Of a stretch of DNA of 64,000 nt, positions 17,258 through 26,250 are shown in pieces. The notes beneath the pieces are model-generated. The model had not been told where the DNA came from. It saw nothing but the letters and a program-made list of their open reading frames with translations, and did not search any database. Position 1 is the first letter of the stretch, and every line of letters begins with the position of its first letter. Source of the stretch: Allobosea sp. (lineage in GTDB: Bacteria; Pseudomonadota; Alphaproteobacteria; Rhizobiales; Beijerinckiaceae); contig JAAEQB010000108.1 of the NCBI GenBank assembly GCA_024231975.1, forward strand, positions 186,001-250,000. The letters run 5' to 3'. The position numbers and the translations under genes were made by a program.

Positions 17258-18310
17258 TCAGGCGAGCAGCTGCTCGCGGCTGAGCCCGCTTTTCATCAGC
17301 TCGGGCAGGATGTCGTTGTCCTCGGCGAGATCGCGCCCGTACAGCGCCGAGAAGATCGCGAGGCCCGCCTGGTGCAGCGGCATCGCCACACCGGCGAGGC
17401 GCCCGAGCTCGGCGAGCGGCAGCAGCCCGAACGGGACATCCTCCAGCGTGTAGCGGGTGTCGATGGTGGCCGGCCCCAGCGTCGTCGGCTGGGTCTGCGC
17501 CAGCATCCGGGAGGTCTCACCCAACGGGGCGTCCGGCACGCCATAGGTCAGCGAGTAGTGCTCCCGCATGGTCCTGACAGTCAGCCCGAACGCGGCGGCG
17601 AGGGCGAGCCGCTCGGCATCGATGGCTTCGAGCAGGCGGCCGACCGCCATCGTCAGGTGCTCACTCTGGCCCCAGGCCTCGCCCTTCTCCATGCGAGTGA
17701 AGTTGGCCAGCGCCAGCGCCATATGGCTCTGCGGGTTGACGTTGCTCAGCGACACCGCGAGCAGGCCATCGACGCTGCGGAAACGGTCGCCGAACAGCGC
17801 GCGGCAGAGAGCAAGCCCTTCGTCGGCGAGGTGACGGGGCAGGGTGGCGATGTCGACCTTGCTCCGGATGGTCGCGATCTTCACCGTGCTCGGCCCGATG
17901 CGGCGCGAGCGCAGGATGGTGGTGCTGAGCGCGATAATCGGTACCTCGATGCCGCGCGCGGCGAGCAGCCGCGACAGGTAGAAGGCGCCGAGCGAGGCAT
18001 GCGAGGAGATGATGACCGGCTGTCCTGGCAACAGCAGCGGCGCCATCGCATCCATGACGCGCTTGTGCCCGTTCGCCGGCAGGGCGATCAGGACGGCGTC
18101 CGCGCCAGCGAGGGCGGCCGCGCAGCTTAGTGCCGCGCCGGGCCGGAAATCCCCGGCGATCTTGCCTTCGCTGACGAGCGGGGCGCCGGCGGCGAGCGCC
18201 TCCGTGCTCTTGCCCGAAGGCGACCAGAGCACGGCGTCATGCCCGTTCTCGGCGAGAAAGGCGGCGGCGGCGAAGGCGGCTGCGCCCGCGCCCATGATGG
18301 CGACACGCAT
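17258..18310 (-). CDS. NAD/NADP octopine/nopaline dehydrogenase family protein
   Basis: The 350 residues begin with a Rossmann fold (MRVAIMGAGAAAFAAAAFLAENG) and end with the opine dehydrogenase helical domain, in which SNVNPQSHMALALANF and the later His-containing REHYSLTYG match family patterns. Family members join or split an amino acid and a keto acid by reductive condensation. ATG 18310 is chosen because the frame upstream runs into the previous gene. It is the last gene of a six-gene operon with an ABC importer and a FAD oxidase, so a catabolic role on an imported opine or secondary amine is likely (inference). Confidence 0.85.
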   Translation of the reverse strand: MRVAIMGAGAAAFAAAAFLAENGHDAVLWSPSGKSTEALAAGAPLVSEGKIAGDFRPGAALSCAAALAGADAVLIALPANGHKRVMDAMAPLLLPGQPVIISSHASLGAFYLSRLLAARGIEVPIIALSTTILRSRRIGPSTVKIATIRSKVDIATLPRHLADEGLALCRALFGDRFRSVDGLLAVSLSNVNPQSHMALALANFTRMEKGEAWGQSEHLTMAVGRLLEAIDAERLALAAAFGLTVRTMREHYSLTYGVPDAPLGETSRMLAQTQPTTLGPATIDTRYTLEDVPFGLLPLAELGRLAGVAMPLHQAGLAIFSALYGRDLAEDNDILPELMKSGLSREQLLA

Positions 18311-18320
18311 CGGATCGTCC

Positions 18321-19442
18321 TCAGTTGAAGAAGCGGCTGGGGCGGAATTCGGCGAGCTCGTTCCGCTCGCGGCCATGGACGAGCTCGTCAGCGACGACCT
18401 CGCCGAGGAAAGCGCCGAGCGTGACGCCGCTGTGGGTGACCACGGCATAGTAGCCAGACAGGCCGGGCACCGGACCGACGGCGGAATAGGAGTCTTTCGG
18501 GATCGGCCGCGTCGCGATCCGGACGGCCTCGACGTCGATGTTTTTGAGCGCCGGAACCGTTTTGATGGCGCGGCGCATCAGCTCTTGCGCCTGCGGGTGG
18601 GACGGCAGCGCGCCTTCATCGGTTGTAAGCAGCCGGTCGAGCTCGTTCGAGCGCAGCAGGAAGCGCCCGCCCCCATCGGGGCGCATGTTGACCAGCGGCG
18701 TGCGTAGCGCGCTCCGGAGCGGCGTGCCGGCCGGCGGGGTATAGGCGACGATGCCGAGTGTCGGCGCCAGCGGGATGCGATGCGCGGGCGTCTGGACGAG
18801 GTCGTTGAGCCAGCGACCGGCGCAGTTCACCACGACATCGGCCTCGATCGTCCGGCCGTCGGCCAGCACGACGCCGGTGCAGCGCTCGTTGGTGAGCGCG
18901 AGCCGGTCGACGCGGCCTTCGACGAATGTCGCGCCATGCCGCTCCTGGGCGGCGGCGACCAGGGCCCCGGAATAGGGCACCGGGTCGAGCCAGCCATCCT
19001 TGAGATAGTGGATGACCGGGGCGTTGCCGATCGCCTCGGGATTGATCTGCGGCTCGAGCTTGCGGACGTCGTCGAGGCTGAGGACCTCGGCCGGATAGCC
19101 CCAGGCGATCAGTTGCTGCAGCTTGGCGAGCGGGTCGGTGCCGTCGCGGCCGCCGGCTTCGGCTTCCGCATCCTGCCATTGCAGCACGCCGGGGCGATGG
19201 TACCAGTCCGCGCCCGGAAACTCCGCGAGGATGTCCTCATGGGCCTGGCGTCCGGCGAAGTTCAGCCGGAAATAGGCCTCCGAGGTCAGCTTCTCGCAGG
19301 CGTTGACCCAGGCATAGGTCACGCTGGAGGTGCCGCCGCCCGGGCGCCTTTCCTCGACGATGGTGACCTCTGCCCCGGCCTGCGCCAGGCGATAGGCCAC
19401 CGATGAGCCGACGACGCCGGCTCCCACAACGATCGCTTTCAT
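18321..19442 (-). CDS. FAD-dependent oxidoreductase (DadA/DAAO family)
   Basis: Flavoprotein of 373 residues in the D-amino acid oxidase/DadA family, which oxidises secondary or D-amines. The FAD-binding GxGxxG is at the N-terminus (VVGAGVVGSSVAYRLAQAG, then a Glu in VEER). A DAO-type middle section and a C-terminal FAD motif containing GYYAVVTHSGVTLG follow. It lies 10 bases upstream of the opine dehydrogenase-like gene and 40 bases after the second permease gene on the minus strand. With these neighbours it may be the catabolic opine or imino acid oxidase. The exact substrate is unknown. Confidence 0.88.
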   Translation of the reverse strand: MKAIVVGAGVVGSSVAYRLAQAGAEVTIVEERRPGGGTSSVTYAWVNACEKLTSEAYFRLNFAGRQAHEDILAEFPGADWYHRPGVLQWQDAEAEAGGRDGTDPLAKLQQLIAWGYPAEVLSLDDVRKLEPQINPEAIGNAPVIHYLKDGWLDPVPYSGALVAAAQERHGATFVEGRVDRLALTNERCTGVVLADGRTIEADVVVNCAGRWLNDLVQTPAHRIPLAPTLGIVAYTPPAGTPLRSALRTPLVNMRPDGGGRFLLRSNELDRLLTTDEGALPSHPQAQELMRRAIKTVPALKNIDVEAVRIATRPIPKDSYSAVGPVPGLSGYYAVVTHSGVTLGAFLGEVVADELVHGRERNELAEFRPSRFFN

Positions 19443-19482
19443 TGTCCAATCCTCGAAAGGTCAGGGTCGGCCGGCCGGGCGT

Positions 19483-20277
19483 TCAGCCCTTGCCGACCAG
19501 GATGCGGTCCAGCCCGTAGATGCGGTCCACGATGGCCATGAGCAGGAAGGTGAGGAGGATGACGACGGTCGAGACCGAGGCCACCAGCGGATCGATCGAT
19601 TCCTCGATGTAGTGGTACATGCGCACCGGCAGCGTCATCGAGGACGGGGTCGCGACGAACACGGTCATCGTCACCTCGTCGAAGCTCTGGATGAAGGAGA
19701 TGACCCAGCCGCCGGCGACGCCGGGGATCATCAGCGGGAAGAGCACGCGCCGGAACACCGTCCATTGCGAGGCGCCGAGCGAGATCGCCGCCCGCTCGAT
19801 CGCCGGGTCGCTCGTCGTCAGCGCCGCCAGCACCAGCCGCAAGCCATAGGGGAAGATGACGAGCACGTGGGCACCGAGCAGCCCGATGAAGGTGCCGGTC
19901 GTGCCGATCTGGGTGAAGAAGCGCAGGAACGCCACGCCGAGCACGACATGCGGGATGATCAGCGGCGACAGGAAGAGCGCGACGAAGCCGTCCCGCCCCG
20001 GAAAGCGGTAGCGCGCCAAGGCGAGCGCAGCCGGTACGGCCAGCACCATCGCCAGGCTGGCCGAGAGGACGCCGAGCAGGATGCTGAACCAGAAGGCGTC
20101 GATGAACTGGCTGTGGCGCAGGATCGCCCAGAACCAGCGCAGCGAGAACGAGGTCGTCGGCAGCGACAAGAGGTTCGAGGGCGTCAGCGACATCCACATC
20201 ACCACCACCAGCGGCGCCAGCATGAAGGCGACGAACAGCGTGTGGAACGCGACCGCGAAGGCTCCGTTGCGGCTCAT
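19483..20277 (-). CDS. ABC transporter permease (PotC-like)
   Basis: Inner-membrane permease of 264 residues with six predicted helices and the binding-protein-dependent transport (BPD) EAA loop, seen as ERAAISLGASQWTVFRRVLFPLM. It belongs to the PotC-like half of spermidine/putrescine or opine-type importers. Its start overlaps the stop of the first permease gene by 4 bases. The importer is complete in this operon (binding protein, ATPase, two permeases). Confidence 0.9.
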   Translation of the reverse strand: MSRNGAFAVAFHTLFVAFMLAPLVVVMWMSLTPSNLLSLPTTSFSLRWFWAILRHSQFIDAFWFSILLGVLSASLAMVLAVPAALALARYRFPGRDGFVALFLSPLIIPHVVLGVAFLRFFTQIGTTGTFIGLLGAHVLVIFPYGLRLVLAALTTSDPAIERAAISLGASQWTVFRRVLFPLMIPGVAGGWVISFIQSFDEVTMTVFVATPSSMTLPVRMYHYIEESIDPLVASVSTVVILLTFLLMAIVDRIYGLDRILVGKG

Positions 20278-21134
20278 TGCGCGAACCTCTGATAGCGCCG
20301 CTCGACGATGCGGTTGTAGGTCAGCATGATCGCCGCGTTGACGATCAGCAGGACGATGGCAATGGCGGCGCCGAGCGGCCAGTTCAGCGTGCCCAGGAAC
20401 TCGTCATAGGTCGCGGTCGCCACCACCTTGAGCTGGCGCCCGCCGATGATCGCCGGCGTCGCGAAGGCGCTGGCGGCGAGGGCGAAGACGATCAGCGAGC
20501 CAGAGAGGATGCCGGGGATGACCTGCGGCAGCACGATCCGCCGGAAGATCGTGAACTCGCTCGCCCCGAGCGAGCTCGCGGCCTGGATCACCTTGGGATC
20601 GAGGCGCTGCAGCGCGGCCCAGACCGAGATCACCATGAACGGCACCGCGACATGGACCAGCGCGATGACGACGCCCTGCACCGTGTAGAGCATCGGGATG
20701 GGCCCCGAGGCGAGGCCGAGCGCGGCGAGAACCTGGTTGATGACGCCGTTCCGGCCGAACAGCAGGGCCCAGCCCAGCGTGCGCACCACCACCGAGATCA
20801 GGAGCGGGCTCAAGGTCACGATCAGGAAGATCGAGCGCCAGGGCGCGCGCATGCGCGACAGAAAATAGGCCTCCGGCGCGCCGATCAGGATGCAGATCGC
20901 CGTCGTTGCCAGCGCGATGCCGACCGTGCGCAGGAAAATCGTGTGGTAGTAGGGATCGCCCAGCGTGTCGGCGTAGTTGCCCAGGGTGAAGCCACCGATC
21001 TGGCCGGTGTTCAGGTCGAAGGCCTGGAAGCTGAGGCCTGCGATCATGGCGAGCGGCGTCACCAGCAGCGCCGCGAAGACGAGCAGCGCCGGCAGGCTCA
21101 GCCAATAGGGGGCACGGCGCTTCGCACTAGCCAC
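20274..21134 (-). CDS. ABC transporter permease (PotB-like), GTG start
   Basis: Inner-membrane permease of 286 residues. The EAA loop is IQAASSLGASEFTIFRRIVLPQV. The GTG at 21134 is chosen as start: it overlaps the ATPase stop (GTGGCTAG) and is followed by ASAKRRAPYWLSLPALLVF, the expected cytoplasmic tail and first helix. The next in-frame ATG would lose that helix. It pairs with the PotC-like permease downstream. Confidence 0.88.
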   Translation of the reverse strand: MASAKRRAPYWLSLPALLVFAALLVTPLAMIAGLSFQAFDLNTGQIGGFTLGNYADTLGDPYYHTIFLRTVGIALATTAICILIGAPEAYFLSRMRAPWRSIFLIVTLSPLLISVVVRTLGWALLFGRNGVINQVLAALGLASGPIPMLYTVQGVVIALVHVAVPFMVISVWAALQRLDPKVIQAASSLGASEFTIFRRIVLPQVIPGILSGSLIVFALAASAFATPAIIGGRQLKVVATATYDEFLGTLNWPLGAAIAIVLLIVNAAIMLTYNRIVERRYQRFAQ

Positions 21135-22200
21135 GGGCGGCCTCCGGCACCAGGGCGGCATCTTCTGGCGTCCAGGCGATCGAGACCGTGTCGCCTTCCT
21201 GGAAGCGCGGGGCGCCGCGATGCGGCTCGGAAACCAGCACGCTGCCGACGCTCGTCTGCACCGCGAACAGCCAGGAGCTGCCCTGGAAGACCCGCGATTG
21301 CAGGCGGCCATCGACCGCCCCTGCTCCGGGAGCGCCGATCTGGACCTTCTCCGGCCGCAGCGCGATCAGCACGGCCTCACCGACCGCCACGGGGCGATGC
21401 AGCCGCCCGCCGACCTCGGTCGCAAGGCCGTCGATGCGCAGGCGCGCGACCGACCCGTCGACGGCGGTGACCGTGGCTGGCAGTTGCGAGGAACGTCCGA
21501 CGAAGGCCGCGGCGAAGCGGCTCGCGGGCGCATCGTAGAGCGTCAGCGGGTCGGCGAGCTGGACGATGCGGCCGGCATCCATCACCGCTATCTTGTCGCA
21601 GGTCGCGAGCGCCTCGGCCTGGTCGTGCGTGACCATGATCGTGGTCGTGCCGACGCGGCGCTGGATCGCGCGGATCTCGACCTGCATCTCCTCGCGCAGC
21701 TTGGCGTCGAGATTGGAGAGCGGCTCGTCGAGCAGGAGCAGGGCCGGCTCGATGGCGAGCGCCCGTGCCAGAGCGACGCGCTGCTGCTGGCCGCCGGAGA
21801 GCTGGCGCGGATAACGCTCGCTCATGGCAGCGAGATGCACGAGGTCGAGCGCCTGGCGGATCGCCTTGCCCCGCGCGGCGCGGCCCATCCCGCGCATCTC
21901 CAGCCCGAAGGAGATGTTCTCCGCCACGGTCATGTGCGGGAACAGCGCATAGCTCTGGAAGACGATGCCCATGCCGCGCCGGTTCGCCGGCACGCCGGCA
22001 AGATCGCGGCCGTCGAGCAGGACGCGCCCGCCGCTCGGCTCCTCGAAGCCGGCGACGATATTGAGCGTCGTGGTCTTGCCGCAGCCGGAGGGGCCGAGCA
22101 GGCCGACGAACTCGCCCGGCTCGATCGAAAGGTCGATCCCCGCGAGCGCGGTGAAATTGGCGAAGCGCTTGGTCAGCGCCTCGAGTGCGATCTTGGCCAT
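21127..22200 (-). CDS. ABC transporter ATP-binding protein (PotA-like)
   Basis: ATPase of 357 residues driving the importer. Walker A is GPSGCGKT (36-43), the signature is LSGGQQQRVALARAL, Walker B is LLLLDEPLSNLD, and the H-loop is MVTHDQ. The C-terminal third is a TOBE regulatory domain (RPEKVQIGAPG). It follows the binding-protein gene and overlaps the PotB-like gene. The family (CUT2/POPT-like) handles polyamines, iron, opines or related compounds. Confidence 0.93.
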   Translation of the reverse strand: MAKIALEALTKRFANFTALAGIDLSIEPGEFVGLLGPSGCGKTTTLNIVAGFEEPSGGRVLLDGRDLAGVPANRRGMGIVFQSYALFPHMTVAENISFGLEMRGMGRAARGKAIRQALDLVHLAAMSERYPRQLSGGQQQRVALARALAIEPALLLLDEPLSNLDAKLREEMQVEIRAIQRRVGTTTIMVTHDQAEALATCDKIAVMDAGRIVQLADPLTLYDAPASRFAAAFVGRSSQLPATVTAVDGSVARLRIDGLATEVGGRLHRPVAVGEAVLIALRPEKVQIGAPGAGAVDGRLQSRVFQGSSWLFAVQTSVGSVLVSEPHRGAPRFQEGDTVSIAWTPEDAALVPEAARG

Positions 22201-22261
22201 GGGCTTGGAAGGCTCGTTCGGGAAAGGCCAGGCCGCACGGGGGCGGCGGGGCTGGGTTTGC

Positions 22262-23311
22262 TCAGCGTTCGACTTCGCGGTTCCAGCGCTGCGTCCAGGC
22301 GGCGCGGTTCTGGTTGACGACCGGCCAGTCGATCTTCGCGAGCTTGCCGACGGCCTCGTCGCCGACCGCGAGCCCCTCCTTCTCCTCCTCGGTCAGCTCG
22401 GTCTTGCGATTGACCGGGCCGTAGCCCGCCTTGGCGAAGACCTTCTGGATCTCGGGCGAAAGCATGTGCTGGATGAACTTCTGCGCCTGCGCCGGCACGT
22501 CGCTGTCCACGACCGGGCACATTGTCACCATCAGCGCCGCGGCGCCTTCCTTGGGTTCGACGGCCTGCAGCGGCAGCCCTTCCTTCTTCAGCGCGACGGC
22601 GCGCGAGCGCGCGACCACCGTCATCGCGATCTCGCCGCTCTGCAACAGCTCCTCCAGCTTCGGCGCGGAGGGGGCGAAGGTCACGATGTTCGGGCGGATC
22701 TCGTCCTTGAAGGCCTTGAAGCCGGGATCGATATTGGCCTCGCCGCCGCCCTTGGCGCGCGCGACCATGATCAGCCCGTGCAGGCCGGTGGTGCTGGCGG
22801 CGCCCAGCAAAGCGAGCTGGCCCTTATAGGCGCTGTTGCCGAGATCGCCCCAGGAGGTCGGGACGGGCAGCCCCTTCTCCTTGAAGATCTTGGTGTTGTA
22901 GACCGGCGCGGTGACGCCGATGCCGAAGGCGATCGCCTGGTCGGCGAGCTTCGCGATCGGATAGATGTCGTCCAGCACCGGCGCCTTCTGGATCGGCGCG
23001 CAGAAGCCGAACTGCACCGCCTGGTACATCGGCCCGTCATCGACGATCGCGATGTCGATCTCCTGCTTGCTGCGCTGGGCCTGCAGCTTCGCCAGTGTCG
23101 CGGTCGACTGACCCGCGACATACTCGATCTTGATGGTGTTGGCCTTCTCGAAGGGCGGGATCACCGACTCCCGCATCAGGCGCTCGAACGAGCCGCCATA
23201 GCCGGCGACATACATCGTCTCCTGCGCGAGGGCGCCGGACGAGGCCCAGCCCGTGGCGGACAGCGCCACACCGAGCGCGAGCGAACAGATTCCGTGACGT
23301 GGAGAATTCAT
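22262..23311 (-). CDS. ABC transporter substrate-binding protein (PotD-like)
   Basis: Periplasmic solute-binding protein of 349 residues, first gene of the operon. A signal peptide is clear: positively charged start MNSPRHG, a hydrophobic core CSLALGVALSATGWASSG, and a cleavage site after ALAQ. The mature start TMYVAGYGGSFERLMRESVIPPFE is typical of PotD-like/opine binding proteins. ATG 23311 was chosen because the signal peptide begins there; the open frame further upstream runs through the LysR gene and is not coding. The ligand is not known. Confidence 0.9.
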   Translation of the reverse strand: MNSPRHGICSLALGVALSATGWASSGALAQETMYVAGYGGSFERLMRESVIPPFEKANTIKIEYVAGQSTATLAKLQAQRSKQEIDIAIVDDGPMYQAVQFGFCAPIQKAPVLDDIYPIAKLADQAIAFGIGVTAPVYNTKIFKEKGLPVPTSWGDLGNSAYKGQLALLGAASTTGLHGLIMVARAKGGGEANIDPGFKAFKDEIRPNIVTFAPSAPKLEELLQSGEIAMTVVARSRAVALKKEGLPLQAVEPKEGAAALMVTMCPVVDSDVPAQAQKFIQHMLSPEIQKVFAKAGYGPVNRKTELTEEEKEGLAVGDEAVGKLAKIDWPVVNQNRAAWTQRWNREVER

Positions 23312-23369
23312 GCCGGCAGCCCCTCTTTCTTGCCTGATTGCGGTCAGGGTTCCGGTCGGAGGGATATCT

Positions 23370-23400
23370 GTCAATTGACGAAATATGGATCGATCGATCC
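23370..23400. promoter_or_regulatory. Two palindromes between the ABC operon and its LysR gene
   Basis: GTCAATTGAC (23370-23379) and GGATCGATCGATCC (23387-23400) are perfect palindromes of 10 and 14 bases in the 154-base divergent region. Their place fits binding by the LysR-type regulator, but the classic T-N11-A box was not resolved. Confidence 0.45.
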
Positions 23401-23465
23401 GGATTTGATATGGGTATGCCAAGGCGCGCGCAGATTGCAGCGCGACGGAAACGGGGTGCCTTGAT

Positions 23466-24368
23466 TTGACGCAGATCGGCCACAAGCACTGGGAAGCCTT
23501 CAACGCCGTGCTGCATGTCGGCAGCTTCACCCAGGCGGCGCGGCTGCTGCGCACCTCGCAACCATCGATCTCCCGCCTGTTGAAGGAATTGCAGGAGCGC
23601 CTGGGCTTTGCCCTGTTCACCCGGGCGGATGGGCGCAGTTGGCCGACGGCGGAGGCGCTGGCTCTGCATGACGAGGTCGAGCGCAGCTTCGTCGGACTGG
23701 AGCGCATCGCCGAGCGGGCCGCCCAGATCAAGGAGCGGCGCGTCGAGCAGCTCAGGATCGTCAGCATGCCTGCCCTGGCGCACCAGTTCCTGCCGGCGGC
23801 GCTCGCGCGCTTCCTGAGCAAGCATGAAGGGGTCGCCGCGGCGCTCCAGGTCCAGCGCTCGGAGACGATCGCCTCCTGGGTCTCGACCCGCCAGTTCGAC
23901 ATCGGCTTTGCCATGCTGCCGATGGAGAAGCCCGGCGTCGAGATCGAGCTGTTCGATCCCGCCATCGGGGTCTGCGTGATGCTGCCCGATCATCCGCTGG
24001 CGGTGCGCGAGGTGATCACGCCGCGTGACCTGCACGGGCTGGCCTTCGTCGGCAAGGGGCGCGACAGCTTCGCGCATCTGCCGCTGCAGCAGGCGCTGGA
24101 CGATGCCGGCTCCGTGCCGGACATCCGCGTCGATACGCCGATCGCCGCCGTGGCCTGCGAGCTGGTGGCCAGCGGCGTCGGCGTCACCGTCACCGACCGC
24201 TTCACCGCCAATGCCTTTGCCTCCAGGGGCCTCGTCTGGCGCCGCTTCGAGCCGGACGTGCCCTATAATTTCGGCGTGCTGTTCCCCTCGCACAGCCAGC
24301 GCACCAGCCTGGTCGAGGAGTTCATCCGCTTCCTGCGCAGCGAGAGTCTGGCGGCGCAGCAGCAATAG
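23466..24368 (+). CDS. LysR family transcriptional regulator, TTG start
   Basis: LysR-type regulator of 300 residues, divergent from the ABC operon. The helix-turn-helix lies near the N-terminus (AFNAVLHVGSFTQAARLLRTSQPSISRLLKEL), followed by the LysR substrate-binding domain. The start is TTG 23466; no ATG or GTG lies between it and an upstream stop in frame, and the next ATG would delete the HTH. It most likely controls the opine-type operon through the palindromes at 23370-23400. Confidence 0.88.
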   Translation: MTQIGHKHWEAFNAVLHVGSFTQAARLLRTSQPSISRLLKELQERLGFALFTRADGRSWPTAEALALHDEVERSFVGLERIAERAAQIKERRVEQLRIVSMPALAHQFLPAALARFLSKHEGVAAALQVQRSETIASWVSTRQFDIGFAMLPMEKPGVEIELFDPAIGVCVMLPDHPLAVREVITPRDLHGLAFVGKGRDSFAHLPLQQALDDAGSVPDIRVDTPIAAVACELVASGVGVTVTDRFTANAFASRGLVWRRFEPDVPYNFGVLFPSHSQRTSLVEEFIRFLRSESLAAQQQ

Positions 24369-24494
24369 GAGCTGCCAGGACGACAGCTTCCAGGTCGGCA
24401 GGCCATGGCCAGGCATGACTCTTGGGACATCACACCCCGAAACCAGTGGTGCTCGGTCAAGCGGTGGGTTGACTCGTCCGATTGCTCGCCTCAA

Positions 24495-24508
24495 GATCGT
24501 GCACGATC
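24495..24508. promoter_or_regulatory. Candidate FCD-GntR operator
   Basis: GATCGTGCACGATC is a perfect 14-base palindrome fitting the TNGT-N2-ACNA core that many FCD-type GntR regulators bind. It lies 22 bases before the TTG start chosen for the adjoining GntR gene, which suggests autoregulation and control of the TRAP operon downstream. Confidence 0.5.
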
Positions 24509-24529
24509 CAAGATGCAGGATGCCAAGCA

Positions 24530-25189
24530 TTGAGCGGTGCGCGCAAGATCGAACGGGTCGTCCTCGGCGACCAGGTCTACGAGGCGATCAAGGAGCGCAT
24601 CCTCGACCAGGCCTATGCGCCGGGCGAGAAGCTCAATGTCGACGGGCTGGCGCGCGAGCTGACTGTCTCGTCGACGCCGATCCGCGAAGCGCTGGCCCGG
24701 CTCGTCGCGGAGGGGCTGGTCAGGGCCGAGCCCTTCATCGGCTTCGCCACGGCGCCGCTGCCTGATCGGCGCTATTACGAGGACGTCTACAATTTCCGCG
24801 GTGTGATCGAGCCCTGGGCTGCGGCCGAAGCAGCGCGGCGTCGGCCCGGTCCGGACGTGATCCAGGCACTGCGCGGTGAGGTCGACGCCATGATGGCCGG
24901 CGAGCCGTCGCGCGAATATCGCAGCCATCGCGGCTTCACCGAGGGCGACGACCGCTTCCACCGCATGATCCTGCAGGCCGCCGGCAACCAGGTCGCGCTC
25001 AAGAGCTATGACGACCTGCGCTTCCACCTGCACATTTCGCGGCTCTACCTGACGCGCGAGCAGGATGTCGGCGTGACCCATCAGGAGCATTTCCGCATCG
25101 TCGACGCGCTCGAAGCCGGCGATCCCGATGCGGCTGCGCAGGCTATGCGCCTGCATCTCGAAGGATCCTACGAGCGGCTGATCAAATAG
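24530..25189 (+). CDS. GntR family transcriptional regulator (FCD domain)
   Basis: Regulator of 219 residues. The winged HTH lies at the N-terminus (QVYEAIKERILDQAYAPGEKL, then VSSTPIREALARLVAEGLV) and an all-helical FCD effector domain follows, with metal-binding-type residues in the FHRMILQAAGN and HQEHFRIVDALEAGD helices. No ATG starts the frame. TTG 24530 is preferred over TTG 24482 because the candidate operator 24495-24508 lies between them. The TRAP transporter operon starts 53 bases downstream on the same strand, so it is probably its local regulator. Confidence 0.85.
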   Translation: MSGARKIERVVLGDQVYEAIKERILDQAYAPGEKLNVDGLARELTVSSTPIREALARLVAEGLVRAEPFIGFATAPLPDRRYYEDVYNFRGVIEPWAAAEAARRRPGPDVIQALRGEVDAMMAGEPSREYRSHRGFTEGDDRFHRMILQAAGNQVALKSYDDLRFHLHISRLYLTREQDVGVTHQEHFRIVDALEAGDPDAAAQAMRLHLEGSYERLIK

Positions 25190-25242
25190 CCGGACTGCCC
25201 CGAGGCCGAAAACGGCCCGGTTCACCATCAGGGAGGACAAGC

Positions 25243-26241
25243 ATGATCTTGAAACGCATCGCCGCCGCGGCCTTGATAGCCGGCAGCTTCATCGCGAGCG
25301 CGGCGCAGGCGCAGACCCTGCGCTTCGGCCATGCCAACACCACCGCCGAGATCGCTGGCGAGCTCTTCCAGGAATTCGCCGAACGCGTGAACAAGGGCAC
25401 GGGCGGCGCCGTCACCATCCGCGTCTTCCCGGCCGAGCAGCTCGGTAAGGAGGTCGACCTCTTCAAGCAGGTCAAGGAAGGCGCGCTCGACCTCTCCGCG
25501 CCCTCGATGGCGGCCGCCTCCTCGCTGGTTCCGGCTTTGGAGATCCCGAGCGCCCCCTTCCTCTGGAAGGATTGGAACGAAGCTGAGGCGCTGATCCGCT
25601 CCGACGCCTTCGATCCCGTGTTCGACGAGCTGCGCGACAAGCACAACATCGTCCCGGTGACCCGCATCTGGTACTGGGGCTGGCGCAACATGACGACTCT
25701 CGATCGCGCCGTGAAGAAGCCGGAGGACCTGCAGGGCCTCAAGATCCGCGTGCCGGAGAGCCCGGTCTGGGTCGAGATGATCAAGGCCTATGGCGCGGCG
25801 CCGACGCCGGTCCCCTTCGGCGAGGTCTACACCGCGCTCCAGCAGAAGACGGTCGACGGCCAGGAGAACCCGATCCCGACGATCTTCTCGCGCAAGTTCT
25901 ACGAGGTGCAGGGCTTCGTCGCGATGACCAAGCACATGCTCCAGAACAACATGATCGTCATCAACAAGGACAGCCTCGCCAGGCTCAAGCCCGAGCATCG
26001 CGAGGTCCTGTTCGCCGAAGCCGCCCGCGCCTCGGCGATGAACACCTATCTCCAGCAGAAGCGCGAGGCCTCGATGCTGGAGGACATCCGCAAATCCGGC
26101 CGCTCCAAGATCGTCGAGGACGTCGACCGCGATGCCTTCGCCGCCAAGTCCAAGGTCGTCGCCACCGCGATGGAGGGGCGCTGGGGCAAGGCCCATCTCG
26201 ATCGCGTGCTCGCGGCGATCGACAAGCAGCGCCAGCGCTAG
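25243..26241 (+). CDS. TRAP transporter substrate-binding protein (DctP family)
   Basis: Periplasmic binding protein of 332 residues with a signal peptide (MILKRIAAAALIAGSFIASAAQAQT). The DctP fold shows GHANTTAEIAGELFQEFAERVNKGTGG near the mature start and the VPESPVWVEMIKAYGAAPTPV segment that holds the ligand-carboxylate Arg and the domain hinge. It starts the three-gene TRAP importer. TRAP systems bring in organic acids with a Na+ gradient; the ligand here is unknown, but the neighbouring hydro-lyases suggest a hydroxy acid or hydroxyproline-like compound. Confidence 0.92.
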   Translation: MILKRIAAAALIAGSFIASAAQAQTLRFGHANTTAEIAGELFQEFAERVNKGTGGAVTIRVFPAEQLGKEVDLFKQVKEGALDLSAPSMAAASSLVPALEIPSAPFLWKDWNEAEALIRSDAFDPVFDELRDKHNIVPVTRIWYWGWRNMTTLDRAVKKPEDLQGLKIRVPESPVWVEMIKAYGAAPTPVPFGEVYTALQQKTVDGQENPIPTIFSRKFYEVQGFVAMTKHMLQNNMIVINKDSLARLKPEHREVLFAEAARASAMNTYLQQKREASMLEDIRKSGRSKIVEDVDRDAFAAKSKVVATAMEGRWGKAHLDRVLAAIDKQRQR

Positions 26242-26250
26242 TCCAGCACA

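Noticed and set aside
17068..17283. 71-residue open frame beside the min operon
   Set aside because: Arg/Ala-rich, crosses the hairpin at 17219-17252, no recognisable motif or convincing ribosome-binding site.
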